64,000 bases of DNA, taken from UBA1801 sp035353395 (lineage in GTDB: Bacteria > Acidobacteriota > Holophagae > Holophagales > Holophagaceae). Positions 35,929-45,014 of this stretch are shown piece by piece. The DNA lies in assembly GCA_035353395.1 (NCBI GenBank), contig DAOPZL010000013.1, positions 1 through 64,000 of the forward strand. The letters run 5' to 3'. Below the pieces are notes generated by a model, which saw nothing but the letters and a program-made list of their open reading frames with translations, was not told the origin of the DNA and ran no database searches. Numbering within the stretch: the stretch's first letter is position 1; every line of letters begins with the position of its first letter. Both the position numbers and the translations under genes were made by a program.

Positions 35929-37641
35929 ATGCTGAACGACGACCACGTCCTGAACGGCCCCCACAGCGATCGCAAGGCCCTCCTGCTGCTCCTGCTCCTG
36001 GGCCTGGTGCTCTTCGCCGTCGGGATCGGGCTGCGGGATCCCTGGCCCGCGGACGAGCCGCGCTTCGCCCTGGTCGCGCGCCAGATGGTGGACAGCGGCC
36101 AGTGGCTCTTCCCGTTCCGCGGCGGCGAGCTCTACCCCGACAAGCCTCCCGTCTTCATGTGGGCCATCGCCGTCTTCCTCGAGCTCACGGGCTCGCTGCG
36201 GCTCGCGTTCCTGCTGCCCTCCCTCCTGGCCGGGCTGGGGTGCCTGGCCCTGGTCTTCGACATCGCCCGCCGCCTCTGGGACCGGGCCACCGCCTGGCGG
36301 GCGGGCCTCCTGCTCCTCCTGACGATCCAGTTCACCCTCCAGGCCCGGACGGCGCAGATCGACGCCCTGGTCACCTTCTTCATCCTGCTGGGAGTCTACG
36401 GGTTCCTCCGGTTCCTGGGCCGGGACGGCGGGTGGAGGTGGTACTACCTCGGCTGGTTCGCCGCCGGAGTGGGCGTCATCACCAAGGGGGTGGGCATCCT
36501 CGCCCTCTTCGTCCTCCTGCCCGCCCTCTGGACCCATCGTTCCGAGCTGCGGGGCGCCCGCTGGACCGCCTGGCTGAAGGGCCTCGCGGGCCCCCTCTGC
36601 CTGGCCGGCGCCATCGCCCTCTGGGTCGCGCCCATGATGCTCGCGGTCCACCGCAGCGGCAGCCCCGAATACCTGGCCTACCAGGACAACATCCTCTTCC
36701 GGCAGACCGTCACCCGCTACGGCAGCGCATGGCATCACGTGGCGCCCTGGTACGACTACCTGGTGAACGTCATCCCCGCGTTCTGGCTGCCCCTCTCCCT
36801 CCTGCTGCCCTGGCTCGTGATCCGCTGGCACCGCGCCTGGCGGGCCGGCGACCGCCGCGTGGTCCTGCTGCTGTCCTACCTCGTGCTGGTGCTGGTCTTC
36901 TTCAGCGCCTCGCCCGGCAAGCGCGGGGTGTACATCCTGCCCGCCACCCCGGCCCTGGCCCTCCTGGCCGCGCCCTACCTGCCGGAGCTGATGGGCCTGC
37001 GCGGGCCCCGGCGGCTGTGGTCGGGCCTCGCGTGGCTGCTGGTGCTGCTCGCGGGCCTCGGGGCCCTGGCTCTCCTGTTCCCGAAGGTCCAGGCCAGGGC
37101 GGCCGCCCTGGACTTCGGAAACCTCCTGCCGTCCCTGCTGGCCCTGGGGGTCCTGGCCGCGGGCGCGGCCGTGCGTTTCCGGAAATCGCCCGCGTGCGCC
37201 GTCCCGGCCGTGCTGGCCTCCGTCTGGCTGGTCGTGGGCCTCGGCATCAATCCGGCGCTCAACGAGGGCCGGACCCCGGTCGCCGTGATGAGGCAGGCCG
37301 AAGCCGCAGTGCCCCAGGGCCAGGAGCTCCTGCTGGTGGACTACCGGGAACAGTTCCTGCTGTTCGCCTCCAGGCCCGTGAACCACCTGGCCTACCACCT
37401 GCCCGCGGCGGACCAGGCGGGCCTCGCCGCGACCTGGCAGGCGGCCGCCCCCGGCCGGTGGATCCTGGGCCCCGAGGACCTCCTGCGCAGGACCTTCGAC
37501 CTGGGCCCCGGACGCGATCTGGGAGAGCGGCACGGCGAGCACTGGTGGCTGCTTCCGCCCGGTTCCGCGCGCCCCTCGGGCCGGCCGCTGGACGAACCCG
37601 TCTTCCGCTTCGTTCCGGCGGGAAACTCGATGAACAGATAA
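35929..37641 (+). CDS. ArnT/PMT-like glycosyltransferase of lipid-linked sugars
   Basis: A 570-residue membrane protein with about 12 segments. The GT-C signature is WPADEPRFALVARQMVDSG, with the acidic pair near residues 40-41, then PDKPPVFMW. These match ArnT, which adds aminoarabinose from undecaprenyl phosphate to lipid A. ATG 35929 is preferred because AAAAGGA lies 8 bp upstream; ATG 35881 in the kinase overlap is an alternative that adds 16 residues. The sugar is not known, because the arnA/B/D genes for L-Ara4N are not in the window. Confidence 0.87.
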   Translation: MLNDDHVLNGPHSDRKALLLLLLLGLVLFAVGIGLRDPWPADEPRFALVARQMVDSGQWLFPFRGGELYPDKPPVFMWAIAVFLELTGSLRLAFLLPSLLAGLGCLALVFDIARRLWDRATAWRAGLLLLLTIQFTLQARTAQIDALVTFFILLGVYGFLRFLGRDGGWRWYYLGWFAAGVGVITKGVGILALFVLLPALWTHRSELRGARWTAWLKGLAGPLCLAGAIALWVAPMMLAVHRSGSPEYLAYQDNILFRQTVTRYGSAWHHVAPWYDYLVNVIPAFWLPLSLLLPWLVIRWHRAWRAGDRRVVLLLSYLVLVLVFFSASPGKRGVYILPATPALALLAAPYLPELMGLRGPRRLWSGLAWLLVLLAGLGALALLFPKVQARAAALDFGNLLPSLLALGVLAAGAAVRFRKSPACAVPAVLASVWLVVGLGINPALNEGRTPVAVMRQAEAAVPQGQELLLVDYREQFLLFASRPVNHLAYHLPAADQAGLAATWQAAAPGRWILGPEDLLRRTFDLGPGRDLGERHGEHWWLLPPGSARPSGRPLDEPVFRFVPAGNSMNR

Positions 37642-38023
37642 TCGGCGAATTCCCGCCCCTCCCTCCGCGCCGGACCCGTTCTCCGCGGCCCTGCCTCCAG
37701 GTCCGTGCAGCCTGCTTCCTGCCTGGGAACCGCTGGGTTGGCTCCGGAGTGAACCGGCTTTTCCGCGACGATTGCGGATCCTGGGCCGGCGCCGGGACAG
37801 GATCATGCCCCCCGGGAGTCCCGTCTCCCGAAGGGGTCCCCCAGGAACCATTCACGATATTGATTGAATAGACAAATAAATTCGGATTTTTGATTACTAA
37901 ACGACAAGAATCATCAAATCATGACCACAAGATGCACATGTATTCCGATCGTACCGCACAGGTCGCAAGGCGGAACTCCTGATCGGATGACGAACCGGAA
38001 GCCCGGGAACCGGAGGGCGCGGT
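37642..38023. other. Intergenic region with AT-rich block, no gene seen
   Basis: These 382 bp follow the ArnT-like gene. Most is GC-rich and shows no convincing gene. Bases 37855-37925 are strikingly AT-rich for this genome and may hold a promoter or a small horizontally acquired remnant. I saw no clear terminator. Confidence 0.4.
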
Positions 38024-38158
38024 TCACTTCTTCTTCGTGCTGATCGCGCCGAAGATCGTCACCGCGCAGCAGGCATAGGCGACGGCGGGGAAGACGCCCC
38101 AGAGGTACCAGATGACGAGGCCGGCGGCACAAAGCGCTGTCGGTACCACTGCGGACAT
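38024..38158 (-). CDS. Small membrane protein, 44 residues
   Basis: This encodes 44 residues: a short N-terminus, one or two hydrophobic helices (about 4-38) rich in Ala, Val and Cys, and a basic STKKK end. ATG 38158 has GGGAG 6 bp upstream, which decides this start over longer open frames. No homolog is recognised. The hydrophobic plan and good ribosome site support it as a real small gene, though its length makes this uncertain. Confidence 0.5.
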   Translation of the reverse strand: MSAVVPTALCAAGLVIWYLWGVFPAVAYACCAVTIFGAISTKKK

Positions 38159-38374
38159 CAAATCTCCCACCCGTCGGCCATGCGTGATTATCTCATACTC
38201 GCGCGCCGGCCCACGGAAGTCGTGCTGAAAGCCATATCGCCGCCTGCGCGGCCCCACCGGGCGGAATGCCCCGGACAGTCGCAAAACAACGACGGAAATG
38301 CTATGGTTATTCCCCCATCAACCCTCGTGATCCCCTGTCGCGGAGAGCGGACTCCTCCAACCCTGGCGGCAAAG

Positions 38375-38584
38375 ATGCACACTTCAGGCAGATCGTTCGT
38401 GTGTCCCGTGATGAATGAGCAGGTCGCCGTGGTCACCCTGCTCGAGCGGAGGCGGATGGGCCTCCCGCCCGTCCGCACGTTCGTCTCGTGCAGCGGCATG
38501 TCCGCCTGCCTGGACCCGCCCCAGGATCCGGCCGACCTCATCTCCACGCCGGAGCTGTGCCCCCTGCGCCTGAGCCTGGAGTAG
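38375..38584 (+). CDS. Small Cys-containing protein, 69 residues, unknown
   Basis: A 69-residue frame with genome-like high GC third positions after its start. Cysteines appear in FVCPVMNEQ, VSCSGMSACL and LCPLRLS, suggesting a metal or Fe-S site or a secreted disulfide fold. No strong ribosome site is seen, and ATG 38303 would extend it into poorer codon usage. It lies 146 bp upstream of fhs. Function is not recognised. Confidence 0.4.
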   Translation: MHTSGRSFVCPVMNEQVAVVTLLERRRMGLPPVRTFVSCSGMSACLDPPQDPADLISTPELCPLRLSLE

Positions 38585-38631
38585 GCCCGCCTCCGGCCGA
38601 GCGCGCAGTCCCGTACGGCGCCGCGGCAAGC

Positions 38632-38660
38632 TTGACAATAGTCTTTACATGTATATACAT
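38632..38660 (+). promoter_or_regulatory. fhs promoter with HutC box
   Basis: TTGACA (38632-38637) and TATACA (38654-38659) are separated by 16 bp. The -10 lies inside ATGTATATACAT (38649-38660), a perfect 12-bp palindrome that contains TGTA-TA-TACA, the reported HutC recognition pattern. The 13-base string ACATGTATATACA is repeated at the ftcD promoter near 45013. A repressor bound here would block RNA polymerase. Confidence 0.75.
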
Positions 38661-38730
38661 TTAACGACATCCGGAGAATCCCTCCAGCAGCCGGCCCTTC
38701 TCCAAGGGCGCCATCCTCAAGGAGAGTCCC

Positions 38731-40413
38731 ATGCCATCGATCGTCCCCGCTGATATCGACATCGCCCGCGCCGCGGACATGCTCCCCATCGAACAGATCG
38801 CCGAGAAGCTCGGCATCGGGGTGGAGGACATCGAGCACTACGGCAAGACGAAGGCCAAGGTCTCCATGGAGTTCTACCGCCGTACGCAGGACCGGCCGGC
38901 CGGGAAGCTCATCCTCATCTCGGCGATCACCCCGACGCCCGCGGGCGAGGGCAAGACCACCACCACCATCGGCGTCACCGACGCCCTCAACCGGCTGGGC
39001 CGGCAGGCCACCTGCTGCATCCGCGAGCCTTCCCTGGGCCCCTGCTTCGGCATCAAGGGCGGCGCGGCGGGCGGCGGCTACTCGCAGGTGGTCCCCATGG
39101 AGGACATCAACCTCCACTTCACGGGGGACTTCCATGCCATCGGGGTGGCCCACAACCTGATGTCGGCCATCCTGGACAACCACATCACCCACGGCAACGC
39201 CCTCCGCATCGACCCCACGCGGGTCATCTGGAAGCGCGTGGTGGACATGAACGACCGGGCCCTGCGGCAGATCATCGTGGGCCTCGGAGGCACGGCCAAC
39301 GGCCAGCCCCGGGAGAGCGGCTACGACATCACCGTGGCCTCGGAGGTGATGGCCATCTTCTGCCTGGCCGAGTCCCTGACGGAGCTCAAGGCCCGGCTCG
39401 GCAAGGTCATCGTGGCCTACACCTACGACAAGAAGCCCGTCACCATCGCCGACCTGAAGGTGAACGGCGCCATGGCGGCCCTCCTCAAGGACGCCATCAA
39501 GCCCAACCTGGTCCAGACCCTGGAGCACAGCCCGGCCTTCGTGCACGGCGGCCCCTTCGGCAACATCGCCCACGGCTGCAACAGCCTCATCGCCACCAAG
39601 CTGGCCATGCACCTCAGCGAATACACCGTCACGGAGGCCGGTTTCGGCGCCGACCTGGGCGCGGAGAAGTTCATCGACATCAAGTGCCGCCAGGCGAACA
39701 TCTCGCCGGACGCGGTCGTGCTGGTGGCCACGGTCCGTGCCCTGAAGATGCACGGCGGGGTGCCCAAGGACGCCCTGGGCGCGCCCAACGCCCAGGCCGT
39801 GGAAAAGGGCATGGGGAACCTCCTGAAGCACGTCGAGAACATCAAGGGCTGGGGCCTGCCCGTGGTGGTGGCCATCAACCACTTCACCGGCGACACCGAG
39901 GAGGAGCTGGCGGTGATCCGCAAGGGCTGCACCGCCGTGCACGTGAAGGCGATCCTGGCGAACCACTGGGCCGAGGGCGGCGCGGGCGCGGAGGAGCTGG
40001 CCCGGGAGATCGTGGCCCTCACCAGCGGGGCCCCCGCCCAGCTCCAGTACACCTACGACGACGACCTGACCCTGTGGGAGAAGGTCAAGATCGTGGCGCA
40101 GCGCGTCTACGGCGCCAACGACATCATGGCCGACATGAAGGTGCGCCAGAAGTTCAAGGCCCTGGAGGAGAGCGGCCACGGCGCCCTCCCCGTCTGCATC
40201 GCCAAGACCCAGTACTCCTTCTCCACCGATCCGGGGCTCCGGGGCCGCCCGCGCCACTTCGACGTCCCGATCCGGGACGTCAGCGTGTCCGCCGGGGCGG
40301 GCTTCGTCGTGGTCCTCACCGGCGACATCATGACCATGCCGGGCCTGCCCAAGGCTCCCTCGGCCGAGATCATCGACATCGACGACGAGGGCCGGATCAC
40401 GGGACTCTCCTAG
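38731..40413 (+). CDS. fhs: Formate-tetrahydrofolate ligase
   Basis: A 560-residue protein, full length for Fhs. The ATP-binding loop TPTPAGEGKTTTTIG is at about 67-81, with REPSLGPCFGIKGGAAGGGY near 92-111 and the conserved FTGDFHAI near 125. Fhs joins formate and THF using ATP, and can run in reverse to make ATP from 10-formyl-THF. Start ATG follows AAGGAG. Its promoter shares a HutC box with the histidine-degradation operon, suggesting it handles the one-carbon unit from formiminoglutamate. It converges with hutC. Confidence 0.96.
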   Translation: MPSIVPADIDIARAADMLPIEQIAEKLGIGVEDIEHYGKTKAKVSMEFYRRTQDRPAGKLILISAITPTPAGEGKTTTTIGVTDALNRLGRQATCCIREPSLGPCFGIKGGAAGGGYSQVVPMEDINLHFTGDFHAIGVAHNLMSAILDNHITHGNALRIDPTRVIWKRVVDMNDRALRQIIVGLGGTANGQPRESGYDITVASEVMAIFCLAESLTELKARLGKVIVAYTYDKKPVTIADLKVNGAMAALLKDAIKPNLVQTLEHSPAFVHGGPFGNIAHGCNSLIATKLAMHLSEYTVTEAGFGADLGAEKFIDIKCRQANISPDAVVLVATVRALKMHGGVPKDALGAPNAQAVEKGMGNLLKHVENIKGWGLPVVVAINHFTGDTEEELAVIRKGCTAVHVKAILANHWAEGGAGAEELAREIVALTSGAPAQLQYTYDDDLTLWEKVKIVAQRVYGANDIMADMKVRQKFKALEESGHGALPVCIAKTQYSFSTDPGLRGRPRHFDVPIRDVSVSAGAGFVVVLTGDIMTMPGLPKAPSAEIIDIDDEGRITGLS

Positions 40414-40423
40414 CCTACGGCCG

Positions 40424-40472
40424 GGCCTCTGGAACCGCGAACGTCGCGAGGGCGTCCCGCGGTTCCTGGGCC
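40424..40472. terminator. Bidirectional stem-loop between fhs and hutC
   Basis: GGAACCGCG (40431-40439) pairs perfectly with CGCGGTTCC (40458-40466), and outer GGCC blocks can extend the stem. It sits 10 bp after the fhs stop and about 40 bp from the hutC stop, between convergent genes. Only a short TTT follows, so it may act with Rho or simply protect both transcripts. Confidence 0.5.
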
Positions 40473-40513
40473 TCCCGCCTTTCAGCTGCCGGACGCGGAC
40501 TCGAGTCCCGGCC

Positions 40514-41275
40514 TCATCCGAACCACTGGGGCCCGCTCACCTGGAAGCGGGTGCCCAGACGGTAGCGCGAGCCCGGGTGGACGCAGCGCACGAAGGTGAC
40601 CACGACCCGGTTGGTCCAGGTCCGGCGGGTGAGGACCAGGCAGGGCTGGCCGGGCCGGATCTCGAGCAGCTCGGCCTCGTCCGCGGTGGCGGGGACCGCG
40701 TCCACCACGTGCTCCACCTCGTCCAGGGGCACGGCCTTCAGGAGGTACTCCGAGGGCTGGATCTGCGTGAAGTCCTGGGTGATGAACTCCGGCGAGGCCT
40801 TGGGATTCACGTAGCGGTCCTCGATCTGGATGGGCACCCCGTTCTCGCGGTGGACGCAGATCGCGTGGTAGACCGACTCTCCCGTTCCCAGATTCAGCGC
40901 CGCGGCCACCTCGAGGTTGGCCGACTCCCGCGCCACCCGGATCACGTCGCAGGAATACTCGTGGCCCCGGTCCCGGATCTCGCTGGCGATGTTGGTCACC
41001 TTGAGCAGCCCGGACTGGGGCCGATCCTCGGCCACGAAGGTCCCGATCCCGGCGTAGCGGATCAGGAGCCCCTGCTCGGCCATCTCCCGCAGGGCGCGGT
41101 GGACCGTCATCCGGGACACCCCGAGCTCGGCCACGAACTCGTGCTCCGAGGGGATGCGGTCCCCGGGCTTCCACTTCCCCGCGTGGATCTTCTGGCGGAT
41201 GTGGTCCTTCACCTTCTGGTAGAGCGTGGTGGGGCCCGCGCCTGCGCGGAAAGAGCCGGACTTCTTCTTGGGCAC
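40514..41275 (-). CDS. hutC: GntR-family repressor, HutC type
   Basis: A 253-residue protein. An N-terminal GntR winged helix (about 20-85: YQKVKDHIRQKIHAGKWKPGDRIPSE... VSRMTVHRALREMAEQGLL) is followed by a UTRA ligand domain (about 100-245). HutC proteins repress histidine utilisation and respond to urocanate. GTG 41275 is chosen for AAGAGG upstream and because residues before it look non-coding. It is the last gene of ftcD-hutU-hutC. Two TGTA-N2-TACA boxes in the window are its likely targets. Confidence 0.9.
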   Translation of the reverse strand: MPKKKSGSFRAGAGPTTLYQKVKDHIRQKIHAGKWKPGDRIPSEHEFVAELGVSRMTVHRALREMAEQGLLIRYAGIGTFVAEDRPQSGLLKVTNIASEIRDRGHEYSCDVIRVARESANLEVAAALNLGTGESVYHAICVHRENGVPIQIEDRYVNPKASPEFITQDFTQIQPSEYLLKAVPLDEVEHVVDAVPATADEAELLEIRPGQPCLVLTRRTWTNRVVVTFVRCVHPGSRYRLGTRFQVSGPQWFG

Positions 41276-41339
41276 GGAGGACCTCTTCGTCTCATCGATT
41301 GTGGAGGTTCCGTGCCCCAGGCGCAACCTTGCGGGCCTG

Positions 41340-43046
41340 CTAGCGAAGCATCGGCAGGTTGAGGCCCTTGGCCTTCGCGCAGGCCTTCGCGGTCTCGTAG
41401 CCCGCATCCGCGTGGCGCATGACCCCCGTCGCCGGATCGTTCCAGAGCACGCGCTCGATGCGCCGGGCGGCGGCATCGGTGCCGTCGCACACGATCACCA
41501 GCCCGGCGTGCTGGGAGAAGCCCATGCCCACGCCGCCGCCGTGGTGGAACGACACCCAGGTCGCGCCGCCCGCGGTGCTCAGCAGCGCGTTCAGGAGCGG
41601 CCAGTCGGAGACGGCGTCGGTGCCGTCCATCATGCCTTCGGTCTCGCGGTTGGGGCTCGCCACGGAGCCCGTGTCCAGGTGGTCGCGGCCGATGACGATG
41701 GGGGCCTTCAGCTCGCCCGACTTCACCATCTCGTTGAAGGCCAGGCCCGCCCGGTGGCGCTCCCCGAGGCCCAGCCAGCAGATGCGGGACGGCAGGCCCT
41801 GGAAGCTGATGCGCTCCTTGGCCATGTCCAGCCAGCGGTGCACATGCTTGTTCTCGGGGAAGAGCTCCTTGATCTTGGCGTCCGTCTTGTAGATGTCCTC
41901 GGGGTCGCCGGAGAGGGCCACCCAGCGGAAGGGGCCCTTCCCTTCGCAGAAGAGGGGCCGGATGTAGGCGGGCACGAAGCCGGGGAAGTCGAAGGCGTTG
42001 GCCACGCCGAATTCCTTGGCCACCTGCCGGATGTTGTTGCCGTAGTCGACGACCGGGATGCCCATCTTCTGGAAGTCCAGCATGGCCTGGACGTGCACGG
42101 CGCAGCTCCGGCCGGCCGCGTCCTTGAGGATCGCGTGCCGGCTGGGATCCTGCTGGGCCGCCTTCCACTGCGCCACGGTCCAGCCCATGGGCAGGTAGCC
42201 GTTGACGAGGTCGTGGGCGGAGGTCTGGTCGGTGACCAGGTGCGGCTTGAGGCCGCCCGCCTTCGCCCGCCTCACCAGCTCGGGCAGCACCTCGGAAGCG
42301 TTGCCCAGCAGGCCGATGGAGACCGCCTCCTTGCGCTCGCAGTGGTAGGTGATGAGCCGGAGGGCGTCCTCGAGGTCCTTGGCCTGCTTGTCCAGGTAGC
42401 GGGTGCGGAGCCGGAAGTCCAGGCTGCTCTGCTGGCACTCGACGATCAGCGAGACCGCCCCGGCCAGGGTCGCGGCCAGGGGCTGGGCGCCGCCCATGCC
42501 GCCGCAGCCGGCGGTGAGGATCCACTTGCCGGCCCAGTCGCCGCCGTGGTGCTGGCGGCCCGCCTCGGCGAAGGTCTCGTAGGTCCCCTGCACGATGCCC
42601 TGGGCACCGATGTAGATCCAGGAGCCGGCGGTCATCTGGCCGTACATGAACAGGCCCTTGCGGTCCAGTTCGTGGAAGTGTTCCCAGTTGGCCCAGCGGG
42701 GCACGAGGTTGGAATTGGCGATGAGGACGCGGGGCGCGTCCGCGTGGGTCTTGAAGACGCCCACGGGCTTCCCGGACTGCACCAGCAGCGTCTCGTCGTC
42801 CTCCAGCTTCCGGAGGCTCTCGAGGATCGCGTCGAAGCAGGCCCAGTTCCGGGCCGCCCGGCCGATGCCGCCGTAGACCACGAGGCTCTTGGGGTTCTCC
42901 GCGACCTCCGGGTCCAGGTTGTTCTGGATCATCCGGTAGGCGGCCTCCGTCAGCCAGCTCTTGCAGCTCCTCTCGGCGCCCCGGGGCGCGTGGATCACGC
43001 GGCTCTCGTCGCGGCGCGGGTCCTGCAGGTTCTTGATGTCGTTCAT
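41340..43046 (-). CDS. hutU: Urocanate hydratase
   Basis: A 568-residue NAD+-dependent enzyme converting urocanate to imidazolone propionate, the second step of histidine degradation. Strong family matches include VYGGIGRAARNWACFDAI near residues 50-67, GRQHHGGDWAGKWILTAGCG near 167-186, with NAD-binding glycines, and DFPGFVPAYIRPLFCEGKGP near 350-369 with the conserved Cys. Length is normal (about 555). It lies 37 bp after ftcD. The first and third pathway genes, hutH and hutI, are not in the window. Confidence 0.97.
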   Translation of the reverse strand: MNDIKNLQDPRRDESRVIHAPRGAERSCKSWLTEAAYRMIQNNLDPEVAENPKSLVVYGGIGRAARNWACFDAILESLRKLEDDETLLVQSGKPVGVFKTHADAPRVLIANSNLVPRWANWEHFHELDRKGLFMYGQMTAGSWIYIGAQGIVQGTYETFAEAGRQHHGGDWAGKWILTAGCGGMGGAQPLAATLAGAVSLIVECQQSSLDFRLRTRYLDKQAKDLEDALRLITYHCERKEAVSIGLLGNASEVLPELVRRAKAGGLKPHLVTDQTSAHDLVNGYLPMGWTVAQWKAAQQDPSRHAILKDAAGRSCAVHVQAMLDFQKMGIPVVDYGNNIRQVAKEFGVANAFDFPGFVPAYIRPLFCEGKGPFRWVALSGDPEDIYKTDAKIKELFPENKHVHRWLDMAKERISFQGLPSRICWLGLGERHRAGLAFNEMVKSGELKAPIVIGRDHLDTGSVASPNRETEGMMDGTDAVSDWPLLNALLSTAGGATWVSFHHGGGVGMGFSQHAGLVIVCDGTDAAARRIERVLWNDPATGVMRHADAGYETAKACAKAKGLNLPMLR

Positions 43047-43083
43047 GGAATCACCTCGCTTGAATCGATGGGAATGTTCGCAG

Positions 43084-44934
43084 CTACTGCTTCCTGGCCA
43101 GCATCCGCTCCAGCGCCTGGTCGCCGAAGGCCGTGCCCTCGTCCAGGAGCGCCCGGGCGTCGGCCAGGAGCTTCGCGCAGTCGGCCTTCATCTTCTCGTT
43201 GTAGACCTCGTCGGTGATGTCCTTGAGGTTGATGACGACGTTCCAGATGCCGCCCCGGACCCCCGCGAAGCCCATCTGCAGACCCTGCATGGCGTCCGTG
43301 ATGGAGGCGGGATTGCCGTTCCGCATGGCCAGGTCCGCCGCCTTCATGACCTCGAAGCAGGCCGCGGCCGTGCTCCAGGGCACGTCCACGGCGGTCTTGA
43401 GTCCCTGCTGCATGGCCGCCTCCCGCGCCGCCTTCTCGGCGGGGGTGCCCTGGGGAAGGCGCCGGGCGTCCATGTAGGCGTTGAACGCGTTCGTGTCCTC
43501 GTCCACGGCCAGCATCAGCTGGTCCTTGGCGCGCTGGGCCAGCTCCGCCGAGGCCAGCAGCTTGTTCTCGACCTCCTGGGACTTCGCCTTGCCCTGGGTC
43601 AGGTTGGCCACCATGGAGGCCAGGGCGCCGCCCAGGGCGCCGGCGAGCGCGGCGATGGACCCGCCGCCCGGGGCGGGCGTGTCCCGGCTGACCTCGTCCA
43701 CGAAGTCGGCGCAGACCATGGTCATGAGCCCCTTCTCGGCCACCTTCGGCAGGCCCAGGACCTTCTTCTCGGTCTCGAAGGGCGCCACGTCGGCCAGCCC
43801 CATGGAGAAGACCGCGTTCTCGAGGACGTCGGGAACCGGGATGAAGGGGGACTTGCCCTGCTGGCGGAGGTAGAACTGCCCCGCCTGGTAGATGGCCTGG
43901 AAGGGCACCAGGCCGACGATCTCGCTGCCCGTCACCACCAGCCCCCGGTCCGCGGCCATCCGCCGGGCGGCCTCGAGGACGGTGTGGGGCGCCGTCACCT
44001 TGTAGTTCGTGAGGTTGATGGAGAGCTGCGCCCGCTTGTAGGTGTCCACGTACCAGCCGATGGCCTTGCAGTGGGTGAAGATGCCCGCCTTGTAGGCCTT
44101 CTGTCCGACCGCGCGGTCCGGATCGACGTCGTTCAGCTCGAGGAGGTGCCGCAGCTCGTAGCCGTGCTCCTGCCGGCAGTGGGCCTCCAGGGCCGCGAAG
44201 GTGGGGGCGTCGAAGCCGCAGTTGCCGCAGGGGAAGCAGCCCTCGGCGTAGCGCAGCTCCTTGCCGCTGCTGTAGAAGGCGCTGGTCTGTCCCCTGCGGG
44301 CCACCCGCCCCTTCTCCCGCAGCTCGAAGGCGATGTCCGTGGCGTGGGCCTTGTCCCGGCTGTTGAGGGTGACGTTGTAGGCGATGAGGAACTCCCGTGC
44401 GCCCGTGATCAGGGCCCCGGCCTTGGCGTTGAACCGGGCGGGCCCGAAGTCGGGGGCCCACTGGGGATCCTTCAGCTTCTCCTCCAGGCCCTCGTACTCG
44501 CCCTTGCGCACCACGGCGAGATTCTGGCGCTCGGGGCGGCTGGCGGCCTGCTCGTAGAGGTAGACGGGGATCTCCAGTTCCTCGCCCACGCGCTTCCCGA
44601 GCCTCCGGGCCAGCTCGGCGCAGTCCGCGAGGGTGACGCCCTCGACGGGGACGAAGGGGCACACGTCCGTCGCGCCCATGCGGGGGTGCGCGCCGTGGTG
44701 AGTGGTCATGTCCAGGATCCGGGAGGCGGTCTCCACGGCCCGGAAGGCGGCCTCCACCACGCTGTCCGGATCGCCCACGAAGGTCACCACGGTGCGGTTC
44801 GTGTCCGCGCCCGGATCCACGTCCAGGAGCCTCACGCCCGCGACGCCCTCGATGGCGTCCGTGATCACCTTGATCTTGGCCATATCGCGGCCTTCGGAAA
44901 AGTTGGGAACGCACTCCACGACGCGCAGGGACAT
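43084..44934 (-). CDS. ftcD: Bifunctional glutamate formiminotransferase / formimino-THF cyclodeaminase with zinc-finger-like insert
   Basis: A 616-residue protein, longer than the roughly 540 of mammalian FTCD. The N-terminal transferase domain has VECVPNFSEGRD, GADTNRTVVTF and HHGAHPRMGATDVCPFVPV, where His82 of the HPRMGA stretch is conserved. The C-terminal cyclodeaminase (about 405-616) opens with DTPAPGGGS and AALAGALGGALASMVANLT. Between the transferase parts, residues about 211-285 form an insert containing C236-x2-C239-x12-H252-x4-H257, a C2H2-finger spacing. The enzyme takes formiminoglutamate to glutamate and methenyl-THF, releasing ammonia. It leads the hut operon. Confidence 0.95.
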   Translation of the reverse strand: MSLRVVECVPNFSEGRDMAKIKVITDAIEGVAGVRLLDVDPGADTNRTVVTFVGDPDSVVEAAFRAVETASRILDMTTHHGAHPRMGATDVCPFVPVEGVTLADCAELARRLGKRVGEELEIPVYLYEQAASRPERQNLAVVRKGEYEGLEEKLKDPQWAPDFGPARFNAKAGALITGAREFLIAYNVTLNSRDKAHATDIAFELREKGRVARRGQTSAFYSSGKELRYAEGCFPCGNCGFDAPTFAALEAHCRQEHGYELRHLLELNDVDPDRAVGQKAYKAGIFTHCKAIGWYVDTYKRAQLSINLTNYKVTAPHTVLEAARRMAADRGLVVTGSEIVGLVPFQAIYQAGQFYLRQQGKSPFIPVPDVLENAVFSMGLADVAPFETEKKVLGLPKVAEKGLMTMVCADFVDEVSRDTPAPGGGSIAALAGALGGALASMVANLTQGKAKSQEVENKLLASAELAQRAKDQLMLAVDEDTNAFNAYMDARRLPQGTPAEKAAREAAMQQGLKTAVDVPWSTAAACFEVMKAADLAMRNGNPASITDAMQGLQMGFAGVRGGIWNVVINLKDITDEVYNEKMKADCAKLLADARALLDEGTAFGDQALERMLARKQ

Positions 44935-45014
44935 GGGGGAAACCTCGTCGAAAGGGTAGGGTGTGGGTCTTCAGGTCCAGGCAGTCCCATCCCGGGGGCG
45001 GAATAGGTACTGAC

